NCBI GenBank assembly: GCA_022695795.1 | Contig: MU404071.1 | Location: forward strand, 310,001 to 374,000 | Reading direction: 5' to 3' | Length of the DNA: 64,000 bases | Source: Biscogniauxia marginata | Lineage: Eukaryota; Ascomycota; Sordariomycetes; Xylariales; Xylariaceae | Shown: positions 1 to 12,720 of the stretch, piece by piece | Numbering within the stretch: the stretch's first letter is position 1 | Layout: the number at the start of each line of letters is the position of its first letter | Position numbers and translations under genes: made by a program | The notes under the pieces: generated by a model | What the model was told of the DNA's origin: nothing | Seen by the model: the letters and a program-made list of their open reading frames with translations, nothing else | Database searches by the model: none

Positions 1-208
1 TCGGTTGGTAGTTATGCCCGTCCACCGAGTGATTACCACGACCGGGACTTTCATAGTTCATCATGGCTATTGCCAGCCTTTCCATTAGCCTCCGCAGACT
101 CGCTCTCCGATCCGTCATGTGGTTTGCGAGCGGTATTCCTATCTCAAGTTAGCCTCGGCGCTTTTCCCACCCGCCATCCTCGGTAATCAAAGGAAGTAGA
201 AGAAGACC

Positions 209-1966
209 TTACAAGAACAGCTCGCCATAGCCCGTCTCAGGCCCCCGCTGGGTATCGACCTGGGCCGCACGATCGTACTCATACCAGAAACCGAACGTCT
301 TGCCCTCGAGCACCGGCGCGGGCCTCTCGGCGACCAGCCTCTGCAGCCTCTCGGCGCTCACAAGGAACCGATCGACCGCGTCGTCGTACTTCGAGAAGGT
401 CAGCTTGCCGTCCCGCTTCCGGAATTCGCCGTCCACGACGACGTGCGCGATGTCCCCGACGTTCGCGTGCAGGACGACGGCGGCGACGGGATCGCTCCAG
501 CCGAGCATCCCGGGCGAGCGCCCGTCGAAGACGACCAGGTCCGCCTTGGCGCCGACCCGGATCGCGCCGAGGTCGGGGCGGCGGAGCGCGAGCGCGCCCT
601 GCCGCGTCGCCATGAGGAAGGCCTGGTTCGCCGACATGGGGTTGTTGGCGGGGATGCGCCAGCGCGATATCACCTCGTCGTAGAGCCGCGAGCGCGTGCG
701 CTGCAGCCAGATGCGCGCCTGCGTGATCATGTCCGACGAGAACGTGAAGTGCGTGTCCACGCCGAGGGCCGCCTGGTCCTGGATCAGGTGCGCCGCGAAG
801 TGCGAGTGCCCGTAGTGCATCTCGGACTCGGGCGTGATGGATATGAACTGGTTGGTGGCCCGGAGCAGTGCGGCCGTTCCGGGGTCAACCGCGGTGCCGT
901 GCGAGAAAACCACCGCGGTGCTGGTGTTGAGGATGTCCCAGGACTGGAGGAGCTCCGGAGAGTTGTTGGCTGCGGCGATCTGAGGTTAGCAAATACGTAG
1001 ATTAAAACTAGGAACGAATGCACCGGTGGAGGGTTATCATGGGGGTTTCCATTAATCATTAAGGTACACACGCCTAGAAAACCGCAAGTTTGTTGATCCA
1101 GGCAAGATCGTGGCCTCGGGAACTGGAACGTCTTTACTCGATATTGTTGACGAAAAACTTACAGGGCCAAATACCCCCCAGCCAGTGCGTGGTGAGGACT
1201 GGTATGTTCAACTCCCTGGGACTCCTGTCAGTATCTTGGTAACAAATCGGGAGGCGTACTACGTTCACACGCACCTGATAAAATCAACCACTTCTTTAGT
1301 ATCGGAAGACGCCTTAGACTCCCAGTTGTCGTAAGCAGCTGAGATTGTAGTTAGAGCATCACCTTTAGGTCTGGCTGCTATCCAGTCCTTGACGTCAGCA
1401 ACCTGGTCAGGAACAGGATATTCCTCATACTCTGCGAACGAGGGGCTCCAATAGACCCTAGCGCCGCTGTCTACTGATGCATCGAGACCGGCCTTGGAGC
1501 GATCCTTAGACCATATATGATGTGCGTGGTCGAGAGTAGTAGTGACGCCGGCGTTGAGAGCCTCGAGTAGGCCCATGAGTTGCGAGATGTACACATCCTC
1601 GGCAGTGTATATCGACCCTGCCGCTTCTCCTCTATACCGCATGAGGTAATCTGTTAAGGTCGTGTTAGAGGCCAACGTTCTCATCGCTGTCTGCCAGCCA
1701 TGGCGGTGGGTGTCGATAAATCCCGGCGAAATTATCTTGTGTTTGCAATCAACAACCTCAGTATCTTCCGGGACATCTGGGACTTCCGAGGATTCGTAGA
1801 GCCCGGCAATCCTGTCGTCGGTTACCAGAAGCGCGCCATTGCGGATCACATTCAGGGCCTCTACATCCTCGTCAAATGCGATAATGGTTGCGCCAGAGAA
1901 GAGGATAGAGGATGAAAAGACAGGGCAGAAACCGCTCGCAAGAACAAGGATGTTTGACAGATGCAT
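209..1966 (-). CDS. Secreted amidohydrolase (metal-dependent deaminase/chlorohydrolase-like)
   Basis: Three exons by splice and phase fit: 1966..1275, 1224..1163 and 969..209, giving 504 aa. The start has a hydrophobic signal-like segment (about residues 1-22). The amidohydrolase-superfamily metal site is visible: FIDTHRH (His87, His89), TTHW (His244), FSHG (His275) and FSSDM (Asp331). The family removes amino, chloro or similar groups from heterocycles using a Zn or Fe centre; the substrate here cannot be told. The 193-nt second intron is long for this locus. Its acceptor was placed after GCCGCAG because that joins WP to SNNSPELL in frame; the neighbouring CCTCAG does not fit the phase. The C-terminal exon is clearly more GC-rich than the N-terminal one. 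A secreted location is inferred from the leader only. Confidence 0.85.
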
Positions 1967-3351
1967 GGTGACCTAGAGCTCAACAGTCTTAGAGCTTGAC
2001 AAAGGTAGCAAGTATAACTTATCGATCATAAAATGGACTGAATCCGCTTGGTTGAGTATGTTGAATCTTACCGATGATATCGAAACCGACTGTGGGATCC
2101 GTCTGATTTGACCAAATATATATTGATATATCACCTAGGATAGGTACCTACCTAGGTAGGTATATATATGAAGGCCTCTTGTAGATAGATTAGAAATTCA
2201 CTGGAGATAGGCTGAATCCCTCGTACCACCTATACGTCTACCCGTCTCCAATTGCGACTTATCGAGCACCTATCGACTTGGTCAGCACGCCTACTAGAGC
2301 GACCGCGCCGCTACTCCGCACCGTACTATTGTCTCCTATAGGCCACCAGAGTAGATACATAAGCACAGCTGGACTCGGTGTTGCTAGTGCTTATCCGAGA
2401 ACGCGGGTGCGAAACAATGCCCCCCTTGACCATGATATTATTTGTGGCTTATGGATTTTATGCGGTAACGCCTTTTTGAATACTATGGTCTTTGCGTGTA
2501 GATGTGGCGATACATTCGTTTTTTGTTGTGGATTGAGTAGGTACTTAATCATCATAACGCGCTTCTTAGTATGAGAATTGGAAGGGAGAATAATTTTCTT
2601 TCTACCGATGTTTTAATTGGGAAACACGCCGCCATAACGAGCAAACGTGGTTGCCCATAATAGCCGAGTGTGAGTGTGATAATAGTATGTAGATGGTCTA
2701 TGGCGCGGGTTGTTCGAACGAAAGGCGGCCGATTAATATCCAGCCTGAATCGAGGTGACTAGCTAGCCTGCTTAAGGACCGTTATCTAGGAACTTGACAG
2801 CTCGAGGGGGATTACGTACAGAAGATACAGGGACAATCATTTAGAATCACTCAAGGTATCTGGAGCGACGGTGTTCATTCTCGATCTTCTTGCATGGCAT
2901 CCTTCGTCCATGCAGTATGGGCAACACTTGAAGAAATGGGAAAGCAGAGAATCATGTTTCATCATCTGATTGTGACTGTGAATGTGAATCAGATTGTTCA
3001 GATATGAACCTGGAAACTATCTACCTATTATAAGGTCATTGTCTCGTGTCCTTTCCATGAGAAAAACGAGGGAACTCCTCTCGAAACTCGTTGAGGACCC
3101 TTGAGACAGAAAATAGGAAAAGGCGATCTTGATGAGTATGGTCGGGTCTTCATGACCACAGATTGACCTCTCGAAACGAAAGCATAATAGCAAATAGCTC
3201 TTTCAAAGCCGGAAAGGGTATGGAAACTCCTCCAACAACAAGAATGGCACTGTATACCAATGTGAAGGGCTATGAGTGGCGAGTCGAGGATGACAGAGAG
3301 GCAGAATAAGAGAGAACTTAATCCCGTGTCTGCGCTTAGCTAACCTACTTC
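1967..3351. other. Intergenic, no gene seen
   Basis: About 1.4 kb without a convincing reading frame. A TA-rich stretch with repeated CCTAGGTAGGT-like words lies near 2130-2170, just upstream of the amidohydrolase gene on its promoter side. Nothing else is supported. Confidence 0.6.
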
Positions 3352-4258
3352 TCAGTTATCCTGGTGGAAGGATGGGCCACGAGCCTTTGACTTCGTCGGA
3401 GTGCGGATTGGGTATCGACCCAGGCGTCCTCGTGTCCCACGTTGAATGCTAGCGGTCGCTGACTGCTGGGCCGAGCCCTGAGAGGATCGTCGTGAGCGTG
3501 GTCTCAGCGTACGGGGTCGACTAGGCGTCTCCGGCAACGCCCGAAGACTCATGTGGTGTCGGCTAGATCTTGAGGCTAGCGGTGTACTCGGAAGTGTACT
3601 CGGGGTTGTTTCAGGAGCCCGTGTCACAGAAGTTTGGCGTCTGTGTGCCTTTGGTGTTCGTGGTCGCGTTGGCGTCGCGGGGGGGTTCGAGATCGTGCTC
3701 CCGGTTTGAGCGCCGGTGCCTCCCGCGCCTGTGTTGACTCCAAAGGCAGCAGCAGCGGTAGCGGCGCCAGCACCCAGGTTGTTGGCGTCTTCAAGTACCT
3801 TTTCTTTGATCGGGCCGCCTAGTTTCAGAGCTTCGCCGATAAGATCTCCTTTCATCTCCTCTTGCCATTGTTGGATGGCAGGGTGGTAGTGGATTGCGAA
3901 CTGTTGAAGCATCTCTATTTCAGTAGCGCTGGCAATTTTCTCCAGCGTCGATGCTCCCTCTCTTAACATGACCTTGGCTCTGATGCTGCTGAAATTGGGT
4001 TCAAACGGCCTCTGGCGGTAAACAGTGGGCGATCCCAAGACCCACGACGCATGAAGCATGAGGTCGTGGTAATTCTCGTCAAGACCGCTGAAAACATTCT
4101 GGATAACGTATCTTCGTTGTTGGTGAGTGATGGCATTGGCTGTAATCAAGAAGTTAGCCGCGAACTCATTATCTAGCTAGCGATGTAAGTTGGAGGTAAT
4201 CCGTACCTTGCGAGCCTTGGATGGCATTCATCGGAGTATTTCCGTTGGCCGAAGCCAT
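3352..4258 (-). CDS. Hypothetical fungal protein with basic, Ser/Thr/Arg-rich C-terminal tail
   Basis: Two exons: 4258..4207 (starts MASANGNTPM) and 4139..3352, with a 67-nt intron 4206..4140 (donor GTACGG, acceptor TTACAG). They join in phase as SQ-ANAITHQQ, giving 279 aa. The first half (about residues 18-120) looks folded and partly helical (QQRRYVIQNVFSGL, ASTLEKIASATEIEMLQQF). The second half is low-complexity, rich in Thr, Pro, Arg and Ser, with repeated TPxRPRTP-like words, so it is probably disordered and perhaps nuclear. I recognise no family. The helical part followed by a basic tail would fit a chromatin- or RNA-associated adaptor, but that is only a guess. Confidence 0.7.
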
Positions 4259-6693
4259 CTCGAGTTCTTTTCTTGGCCGAAGTTGTTTTCTGAGGTGGTA
4301 AGAGGAGCAGAAACAAAGATGTGTTGCAGGACAATGGTTCGAGGCAAAGGCCGCAAACCAGTGTAGCTTCACCTGGAGTGTTGGTGAAGTGTTTCCTAGA
4401 AGAGAGGAGCTCCGAGAAAAGAGAATTCCAAAGGGTTTTTTTTTCTTATTTGGTTTTCATAGATACCATCTCCTTGGGTGATTCGTGGTAAGGATTGACA
4501 CCACTGGCAGTCGACAGCGACTGGCAGTCGCCGCGAGTGACGATGAACGTGAATAAGGGGGCTTAGAGTATTGTAGGGTTCTTCACGGCACCCCGTTCGT
4601 GAATGACCTTTCATGCCTGACTTTTATTGACGCTTCCAGGGCCTGCCCGGCTTCAGAAATGTTCTCTAAAATCCAGACGAAGGATAACTAACAATAATCT
4701 GAAGCCCAGCATGGTACGACCAGAACCTAAGAAGCGACGATAACGACTTAGATGTACTTAAAGGCCATATGTAGATGGCGAGTACTGTCCACTTTGACTC
4801 GACTGTATTGAACAAAGGGCTATTGCCATCTTTGGTAGCCATATTTTAAGAGAATGCTAACGTGCTGTATCTCCTAACCAGGACACTGCTAGAATTCGAA
4901 ATTGTGCTTTGACTGGGATTGTGTTAAGAGTGTCGACTACTATATTGACACGGAACGTGTGGTTTGAGAGCGCCGACAAAATCTGTTCGGCAGATGCTCC
5001 TTCATATACTTTGCTTGCTGCCGCCACTTATTGGGTTCTCATGAGAAGATACAGGTAGTGACCCGTATATAAGCTGCTTAGAGCACTTAATCTCGGGGAA
5101 TTTCGTCAACATAGCCTGGGTATGATGAGGTGATCATCCCCAATGATAGGTGTCATTCTCACTAGACTTAGTGACAGACTTGATCATCGGTGGGTTTGGG
5201 CCTCCCCTTCAAGTCATTGCTAGAGACGTAATTTGAGTAGGTGCCCCTGGAATTCGTGGTGAGGTAACTTCTCCCCATCAACTACATGCCAATGTACTTG
5301 TATCTCCTGGTTTCTTGTTAGTAAAAATAGCTCCGAATCGTCACTCGAACTGAAATCTACCTCCACCAATGGTCTAGTGATGTACTGACCAAGTTATAAG
5401 TGTAAACTGACACCGGTGTCAGGATACCACGCCGACAAATGGGCATATGTTGTCAGCAGCGTGACGGATCGGAATGACTGTATAAATGATTAATAAAACA
5501 TTTTTCGACATGAATATTCGTAATTTAGCATTGAGTAATCAACGTTTGGTGTGCCTCTATATTCTCCTTGTGAGCGTGGGGTGTAAGTAGCTGAGAAGGT
5601 AGGAGGTTTGAATGGCAGTAGAAAGGCAGTTAGTGGAACTGCGAAAAAAAGATAAAGAATTTTTGATCTTTTAAGTTGGAGTAAATCCAGTCGTCTCCAT
5701 GGTATCGTATTTATCCTTTACCCGTGTTCCCTAGGAGGCAAGTTTGCAAGGCATTCTCTAGGCTATGGGGCCTGCTCAGACAGCGGTTACAACAAAATCA
5801 TAAAAAAACAGGCCGTGACCATGCTAAAGGTCTTGAAGAGCCCTCCAATACCTTTTTGTTAGTATAATACTGAGAACTGGAATAACATAAATACTGTCGG
5901 TATGCAGGGTAAAAGGGGTTGCTTATCATGTTGGTTCACATATCCATACATATCTGGAGCGAGGAGGGGGAGCCCGTCAGTATATGTGACGCTAGACACC
6001 TTGTGCTTTACCGGGTCAACCGCCCTCTTGACATTCCATTCCAAGAAGTATCAATGTTCTAGATATGAGCTACGATTCATTTAATTTTCTTTTCTCCTTT
6101 TTTTTTTTCTTTTTAAGAACAGCAAAGCTCATATCATTAAGTAGGTAGAAGAATGTACTAGTAACATTTACTTAAAATTATAACAAAGGATATATAAACT
6201 GAGAATATACGTAGTGTGACTACATTAATATCGAGTAACCACAGGGTAAATTTATGTGAAGGTATCTTTGACAACAATCAGACTGGAGAGGATGCAAGCG
6301 TGATAAAGCAAGAATATCGCATATATGATAAGTATGCATCTATGGAGGTATATGCGGGGATTGGACGGGATCTAATGTCTTTAGCGGATCGGACTTTCAA
6401 GCAGCCGAAAGGCCTGGCCGGGCTGTTTTCCATTTGGGCAATAAGGTTTAGGTACATAAGTTACATAAGAGGTACAGTACCGAGGTACCTAACGACGGGG
6501 TTTTAGGAATATTTTAGCGGGACAAGGATAATAGATTGATTTCTTCGTAACACAAAGAGTTGCCAATCAGCGCCAATCAGCGCGCATCTTTTTTTACACC
6601 TGCATCTCTTCAATTTCCCCCAATTTCGTCCTTCCCACACTACGCCGACTCAACCATCCACCGACCAACCACTGGATAGCTGAAACTCTCAAT
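4259..6693. other. Intergenic, no gene seen
   Basis: AT-rich spacer. Short open frames at 5859-6084 and 6216-6506 lack gene-like composition and family motifs. The last 150 bases before the poly(A) polymerase start are pyrimidine-rich (CTCTTCAATTTCCCCCAATT and similar), typical of a fungal promoter/5' UTR. Confidence 0.6.
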
Positions 6694-9256
6694 ATGTATA
6701 GGAACCACTATACATCGTCGTCCTCGGGCGCACCGCCATCGCAGTATGGATACGACCGATACGAAGCGTCATCCTACTCGTCCTATCCTCCGCCGCCGCC
6801 AGCAGGACCTCCTCCGCCGCCTCCCTCCACGCGATGGGATGATCAGCAAGCCTCGGGGACTCGCGATAACTACTATCCCCAGGAAAGAGAACGCCGGAGT
6901 GGTCGTGCATCTCGCGGCCCCCATTCTGACCTACGCCGACCCAACTCCAATGATGGTCCCAGGGATTATCGCGACAACGCCCACCCCCCTCAAGGGGACT
7001 TCTCCTTTCGCGTAGAGCGTCCTGCCGGTATTGACTCGTATAGGCCCTCGACTCAAGACGAGCGTGGCCAAGCACAGTACGGCCTATCGAAGCCTTGACT
7101 GCAGAGATCAGAAAGCTTACGATAGAGATAGGTATAGCCGCCGTGACGATCCGAAAAGGCCGCACCGCCGCGACGACGCGAGGCCCGGTGGTCGCGATCG
7201 ATATCACCCGAGAAACAATGGTCGCGGCGGCCAGCAATATCGCTCCGGGCCGCATAAGCCGTACACCAGAGCCAAGCCTCACGAGCGACTGCTACTAGTC
7301 AAGCAACACGACAACCAGGCACAGCTGATGCTAGGAGACACGACCGGCCGAGCGTCGTATAAAGATGTCGATGCCATGTCCGATAGTGACGAGACTGCCA
7401 TGGACATCTCAGACAATTCTGATTCAGGCGCTGCCGAGCCTGCCAGCAAACGCGCACGCACCTCGGCTCCCACGGCACAGGCTGGACAAGACTTACCCAA
7501 GTGGTCGAACCCAGATCCTTACACGGCACTTCCTCCCCCCGACGAGAGCGCCCGAAAGAAAAAGGACATGGTCCAACTAATCCGTAAGGCACGCGTAGAA
7601 GCTGAAGCAAAGAAGCCTTCTGAATCAACTGAGGCTGCCGATTTTATCTCCTTCGACTTTAGTGAAGACGAGGGCGATAACAAGAATGATAAGGGAGTGG
7701 ATGGAAGATCTAAGAAACGGCTGGGCAGTACGGGGGAAGGCATGCCTGACGCGCCTAAAGGACCACGCGTCACATCCTCCTCGTCCTCAACTCTCCCTAA
7801 ATATTCTACTTCGGCGGTTGACGCTGCCCCTCGTGCCCCTCGTGTAGACCAATCAGCACCCCATACCTCTAGAACTACGAGGGGTAGCAAGCAGGAGCCC
7901 GTCGATCTCAGTCCCTCTACTTCGCTAGGCAATCGCAAGCGGACCTTCGATGACCAGATCAAGTTGCCGCATGCATCACTGAAAAAAGTCAGCAGAATGG
8001 CAGCGGGTGGCGACGTGGTTCCCGTCTGGCGACCTGAGAAAGGTGAAGATCCCTGTCCCTGGGCCACCACCGATCACTCGGCGACCGCTTGCATGGGAAC
8101 TCGGTAAGTTGAAATCCTCCTTGTATGCTAGCTCGTACCTGTACTAATGCAATCCAGGTTGCATAAAGAGATCATGGACTTCTACGAATACGTGCGGCCC
8201 CGCGACTTTGAAGAGCGAATACGCCATGAAATGCTTTCAAGGCTTTCCGCCCTAGTCAAGCGCAAGTGGCGCGATGCCGAAGTATATGCTTTTGGTTCTT
8301 TCATGTCCGGTCTCTACCTACCTACTGCCGACATGGACGTAGCCATCTGCTCCGAGAGCTTTGTCAACAGAGGTATACCAAAGTATCATACTAAAAGCTC
8401 GCTCTACGCTCTCAGGACCTTCTTCCACTATCACAAGATCGCGTTCAAGGATGACATCGACCTAATCACCAAGGCAAAGGTACCCCTTGTCAAGTACACC
8501 GATCAAGTTACTGCCCTTAAAGTGGACATCTCACTGGAGAAGATGGACGGGCACAGGGCCGTTCAGACATTCCTGGACTGGAAGAAAAGATACCCGGCAA
8601 TGCCCATCTTAGTGGCCATTATCAAGCATTTCCTGCTCATGAGAGGACTAAACGAGCCAGTCAACGGCGGCATTGGCGGGTTTTCCGTCATCTGCATGGT
8701 CGTCAACTTACTAAATCAGATGCCTCAAGTCCAGAGCGGGTCTATGAAGCCCGAGCACCATCTCAACGAAATTCTGATGGAGTTTTTCGATTACTACGGC
8801 AACCACTTTCAATACAAGACGGTAGCAATCCGCATGAACCCACCGGGACTCGTAAACAAGGTGTGTGCTTCAGCTGACGCTTGTGGATGATAAACTGATC
8901 ACTGTTGATTGATCTAGAGCGAAGTCAGTACTCTCTCATATCGCAACATGGACCGGCTATCCATCATCGACCCGAACAATCCCGACAATGATATTGCAGG
9001 TGGCTCGTCAAACACCGAGACTATATTCAGCCATTTCTCGAAAGCATACTCTACGCTACGCAATAGAATGGCAAAACTTGCGAAAGAGGGTACCCCGATC
9101 AACTCGAACAGTAGCGACAGAACTATCCTAGGTCCACTATTTGCAGGCAAATACTCTAACTTCCAGGTCCAACGAGATTACTTGAAGCGCCTGTCAGCTA
9201 CTGAACTGCCCGAGTACGGAGTCAAGGGTACCTCCTTTCGTCAGAGCATCTACTAG
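6694..9256 (+). CDS. TRF4: Non-canonical poly(A) polymerase, Trf4/Cid14/PAPD5 type
   Basis: Four exons: 6694..7037, 7105..8103, 8158..8860 and 8918..9256, giving 794 aa. Residues 1-440 are low-complexity: a Tyr/Ser/Pro-rich N-terminus with poly-Pro, an RD/RDRY-rich segment and acidic Ser patches (SDSDETAMDIS). The catalytic nucleotidyltransferase starts near residue 449. Its signature is GS at 494-495 with the metal pair Asp506 and Asp508 (DMD), and Asp571 in LKVDISLE. The PAP-associated domain follows (GGIGGFSVICMVVNLL, FFDYYGNHF). Known role of the family: oligoadenylation of aberrant RNA in the nuclear TRAMP complex to feed exosome decay. The first intron (67 nt, donor GTATAG) is needed to change frame and remove a TGA at 7096; the other two have GTAAGT and GTGTGT donors. 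Confidence in the catalytic half is very high. Confidence 0.95.
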
Positions 9257-10453
9257 TAGCGGTTTAATACTGAAATCCTACCCCGAGTCTTAGAGAAATA
9301 CGAGTGAGCTCGACTTAAGGACACTGCAATGTGCTCTTACTAAGATGGCTCATCGTACGAAGGTGAATTACGAAATAACGACTGGCGTTATGAAGGAAGA
9401 TCGGATATTCAAGGGACCTGAACACTAGATAAGGCGGCCACCCGCATGATTTATCAGAACCGTGGACCAGGCGTTTCTGGATGATGGACGTAACATACGG
9501 ATATACCCTTTCTGCTTTGCGTTTTCCCATCCGCGTTTTCGGTTTTCTTCTGCTTACTTCTAGCAGCATGTAGTTTATCGTATATAGGGGTTTGGCGTGA
9601 CATCTCGAATGTCGCGGCCGGTTCCCTTACCCCCATCGCATACTCCTTGCTCAATTACATTGGCCAATTTCGATGGACTACAGCCAAGTGGCAAGGGAAG
9701 GAGGAAAAAATAGGAATTGGCATTTTCTCTATAACTTTTTCGCAAGCTCCAGTGGAGAGTCATTGTGACTGACAATACTGACTGACTATGGACTGTGGTC
9801 TAGATACACTTGCTTTTATGTCTAGCGAGCTGCGGGCTGTCGCTAACGATTTCATAGGAAAACTTCAAAAGTTCTTCTCCAAGTTAAAAGGCTACTACTC
9901 TTCACTTTAGAAGAGTGACAACAAACTAAGTACAACGCAGCTTCAGTGCCTGCAAGTCTCAATTTCTCTCGGCGTCTTTTCACCACCATTTTCTCACCGT
10001 CTGCCGGGCTGCGTGCCGGGCTTCGGAGAGGAAAGACGAAACCAACATGGCGACCCTTTTTTGATTCGTCCTTCCACCCAGGGGTTGAAATACTCCACTA
10101 TTATAAGCTCCTGTACGTATGAACGGGTATTTTCAAGTCTAAATCTAGGAACTCAAGAACCAGCTTCGATACGACTACCTGTTGAAATATGAGGCTATGC
10201 CCCTGCTATACGATCATAATAGCCTCTTATATATATATAACTAGGCTTCGCCCACCTACCCAGACTTATTCACTTCATCCTATCCACATATCTTTGTCCC
10301 ATCTAAAAATGTCAAGAGCCAGCGCTACGTGATTACTAAATTTAGGAGTGCGCCAGCTTTGGTGTACATTAGCCTTATATATGATAGATTTTCTAAAAAC
10401 TCTGGAGATTACCAAAATCTATTTCATCATCTCATATTCCAACACACAGTAGG
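9257..10453. other. Gene-poor spacer
   Basis: 3' flank of the poly(A) polymerase gene followed by AT-rich sequence. Minus-strand open frames between 9315 and 9775 show no family motif. No gene supported. Confidence 0.55.
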
Positions 10454-10849
10454 ATGGCACATATTACCTTCTTTTCGTACCTCCCAGGTTCTCCAGGGCA
10501 TAAAGAAGTAGGGCGGTACAGGTTAGTCGAAGACTATCTTCCTTCAAATCCTCCACCGATTCCTAGGACGGAGGATAAGCTTGTTACTATGGCCTAGGCT
10601 ATGGAGGAGGTGGTATACTAGGCGTTCTCAAAGCATAAATAGCCTCAGCCAAAATTATTCGAAGGGATTATTGAGTAAGTACTTTAGTGATCAAGAAAAA
10701 AGGAAGGATATAATTCTACTTTCTTTAGGATATACCTTGATATGAGAGATGGGTTGTTTGAGGAGTTGATGGATGCGCTCGCTAGGTTTGATATTTTTAC
10801 GAGCTTAGGAGAAGACGCAAATTCGCATCTCTACCTAATGCTCTCGTAA
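10454..10849 (+). pseudogene. Decayed gene fragment with three in-frame TAG stops and a still-readable intron
   Basis: From ATG 10454 the frame reads coherently (MAHITFFSYLPGSPGHKEVG...) to 10674. It then splices in phase over 10675..10728 (donor GTAAGT, acceptor CTTTAG, 54 nt) into IYLDMRDGLFEELMDALARF and ends at TAA 10847. TAG codons interrupt at 10595, 10619 and 10640. All three would be Gln codons with one C-to-T change at CpA, the preferred RIP target. I do not recognise the protein. Preserved intron signals and coherent peptide on both sides argue for a former host gene and against a chance frame. Whether it continues upstream is unclear. Confidence 0.45.
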
Positions 10850-12129
10850 CCATAGGTCTAGTACCATAAATGCTATTTCTCATATTTTACTCGTCCGTGA
10901 ATAAGCTACAACGACGGCAGCTCTCGAGTGGACGAATTATTTTTCGATTACTGTCAAAAGGAAAAAAGGCCAACAAACCAGACTGGAATTCTCTCGGTAT
11001 ATGAATAGGTATTTGTCTAGGTTATATTCTAAATATCAATAGCCTCTAATATAATGTTTCGCACTACACGTGACTTATAGCCCCACGGGTGCCATAAGTA
11101 AAGACCAATAATCGATGATTTTATAGCAGCATTGTACTACGCATATCAGTTATCCCAATATAAAAGAGGCGCAGACTTAACAAAAACTTCTCTCCTCTTG
11201 GGTTGTTTTAGAAGTCATTTTTGTGGTTTCGCGCTATATAACGCTCCGATCCAACTTGGTATAAGCTGTCTGGACATCTACTTACTTGAAGGGCACTCCC
11301 TACCTACCATAACAGTATGAGAACTGTGTAGTTTTCCACAGAGAATGGAGTTACGCCTCTCAGACATATTCCATTCTCAGTAATACATACGTAGAGAAGC
11401 AGATAGATGTAATCAAGTGAAAGATGTGCTTAAGTTATTGCTAAGGCATATTCATGTGTACGATATAAGAATGAAATAACCCTAGTCATGGCCCTGTTGT
11501 ACTTCATGTTTGAAAAAAAAGGAAGGAACATGTTGAAAAGTTATCAGTCTTACGGAATTTGTTTAATTGAGGAAAAATAAAACAGGGGTTAACACATAAT
11601 TACCTTGGTATACTTGAAAAGATGATCACAGGATTAATTAGATGAATCTTTTAGTTAACAAGATGTAGCGTTTTTACGCCTTTGTTAAAGATACGTAATT
11701 AGCCTACATTGATGCACGATGGTGCGAATAATAAAGCCCAGGAGATTTATTAGAAATTAGGGTCATCTAAGGGTGTCAACTCCATCAAAAGCAGCAATGT
11801 TGCAGTATTTAAAAAAAAAGAAATTGGGGGGGGGGGGCAATTGTAAAACTCAAATAGTAGTTTCTATGCGGTTCTCGGCGAAATACCGGTGGCCTTTGAC
11901 CCTATTAGTGAGATGGAGGTTTTGTAATATGGCAAAACTGTTGAGCAGAGACTCAAACCGCATCATTTACTTACTATATGATTGACTTCATTAGCACGGT
12001 TGCGGGGAAATAAACCGACACTACTTTGCTGGAAATATCATGAAGTCGTTTTTATCAGCGAGCGGACAATCCATTGGCTGTAGACGCGTTGTGGTGAGGT
12101 TGATGCTGTTAGCAACGAACTGCAGATTC
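10850..12129. other. AT-rich gene-poor spacer with a poly-G run
   Basis: No supportable gene. Contains 12 consecutive G at 11826-11837, next to a poly-A run just upstream. Strong AT bias and lack of long frames fit a decayed region. Confidence 0.5.
11826..11837 (+). repeat. Homopolymer G run (12 nt)
   Basis: Twelve consecutive G within AT-rich sequence, preceded by a run of A ending at 11822. Such tracts are also prone to sequencing length errors. Confidence 0.9.
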
Positions 12130-12720
12130 TCGGTCCAACAGCAAAAACGACGACTAGGAGACTGTCATCTATAGGAGCGCATCTACTAGGATTGATACGT
12201 GACTGATGAGGTATATGATGACAGTGCTCTGAAAAAGGGTATCGCAACTGTTCATCGCAAGGCAACCTACTCCGCCAACCCCTTCAAGCACAGCGCAATC
12301 GACAAGGGTGATCTGGATGAAACCACTCCAATTTGCCATGAAGGAATCATGGAAGTGCCGACTTACCTACGCCGACTTGGCGAGTACTTAGAACACACCT
12401 GGCCTAGAGCTTCTTGAGACACACGATGTTAGTCGACTGGAGGTAAGCGCTTTACCTATTTGGACATATGCAAGAGCAGTGAAGTCTTGGTAATGGTACA
12501 CTAATTAGGGCTCTTATAATTGACGTTACAAGCCGTGCTCTGCATGATATGCTATATATGCGTTTGCTGTAGCAGAACGGGAATACCACAGGGTCTAATA
12601 CAAGTGATAATTTCGGTGGCTACAGTATTAATGCTCAGTTCGCTGGTTAATAGGGCGCTGTGGTTGAAAACCCAGAAGCGACGTCATATTCCAATCAAGA
12701 TACTCAAGGTATGACATTCG
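12130..12720 (+). pseudogene. Coding-like remnant, unidentified
   Basis: An open segment 12199-12417 (KKGIATVHRKATYSANPFKH...) has gene-like codon use and balanced GC in an AT-rich setting. At its 3' end the sense continues in the next frame (LELLETHDVSRLE) up to a GTAAGC donor at 12443, followed by a plausible acceptor at 12508 and another short coherent peptide (ALIIDVTSRALHDMLYMRLL) ending in stops. Upstream, 12130-12200 reads ILGPTAKTTTRRLSSIGAHL before a stop. This looks like one former gene with a frameshift and nonsense changes. No family recognised. Confidence 0.3.

Noticed and set aside
443..1000. Long plus-strand open frame (185 codons)
   Set aside because: It lies antisense to the GC-rich last exon of the amidohydrolase and has the Arg/Val/Asp-rich composition typical of antisense shadow frames.
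7071..7104. GTACGG...TGCAG as a 28-nt intron
   Set aside because: Too short for a spliceosomal intron and gives the wrong phase; the 67-nt alternative fits.
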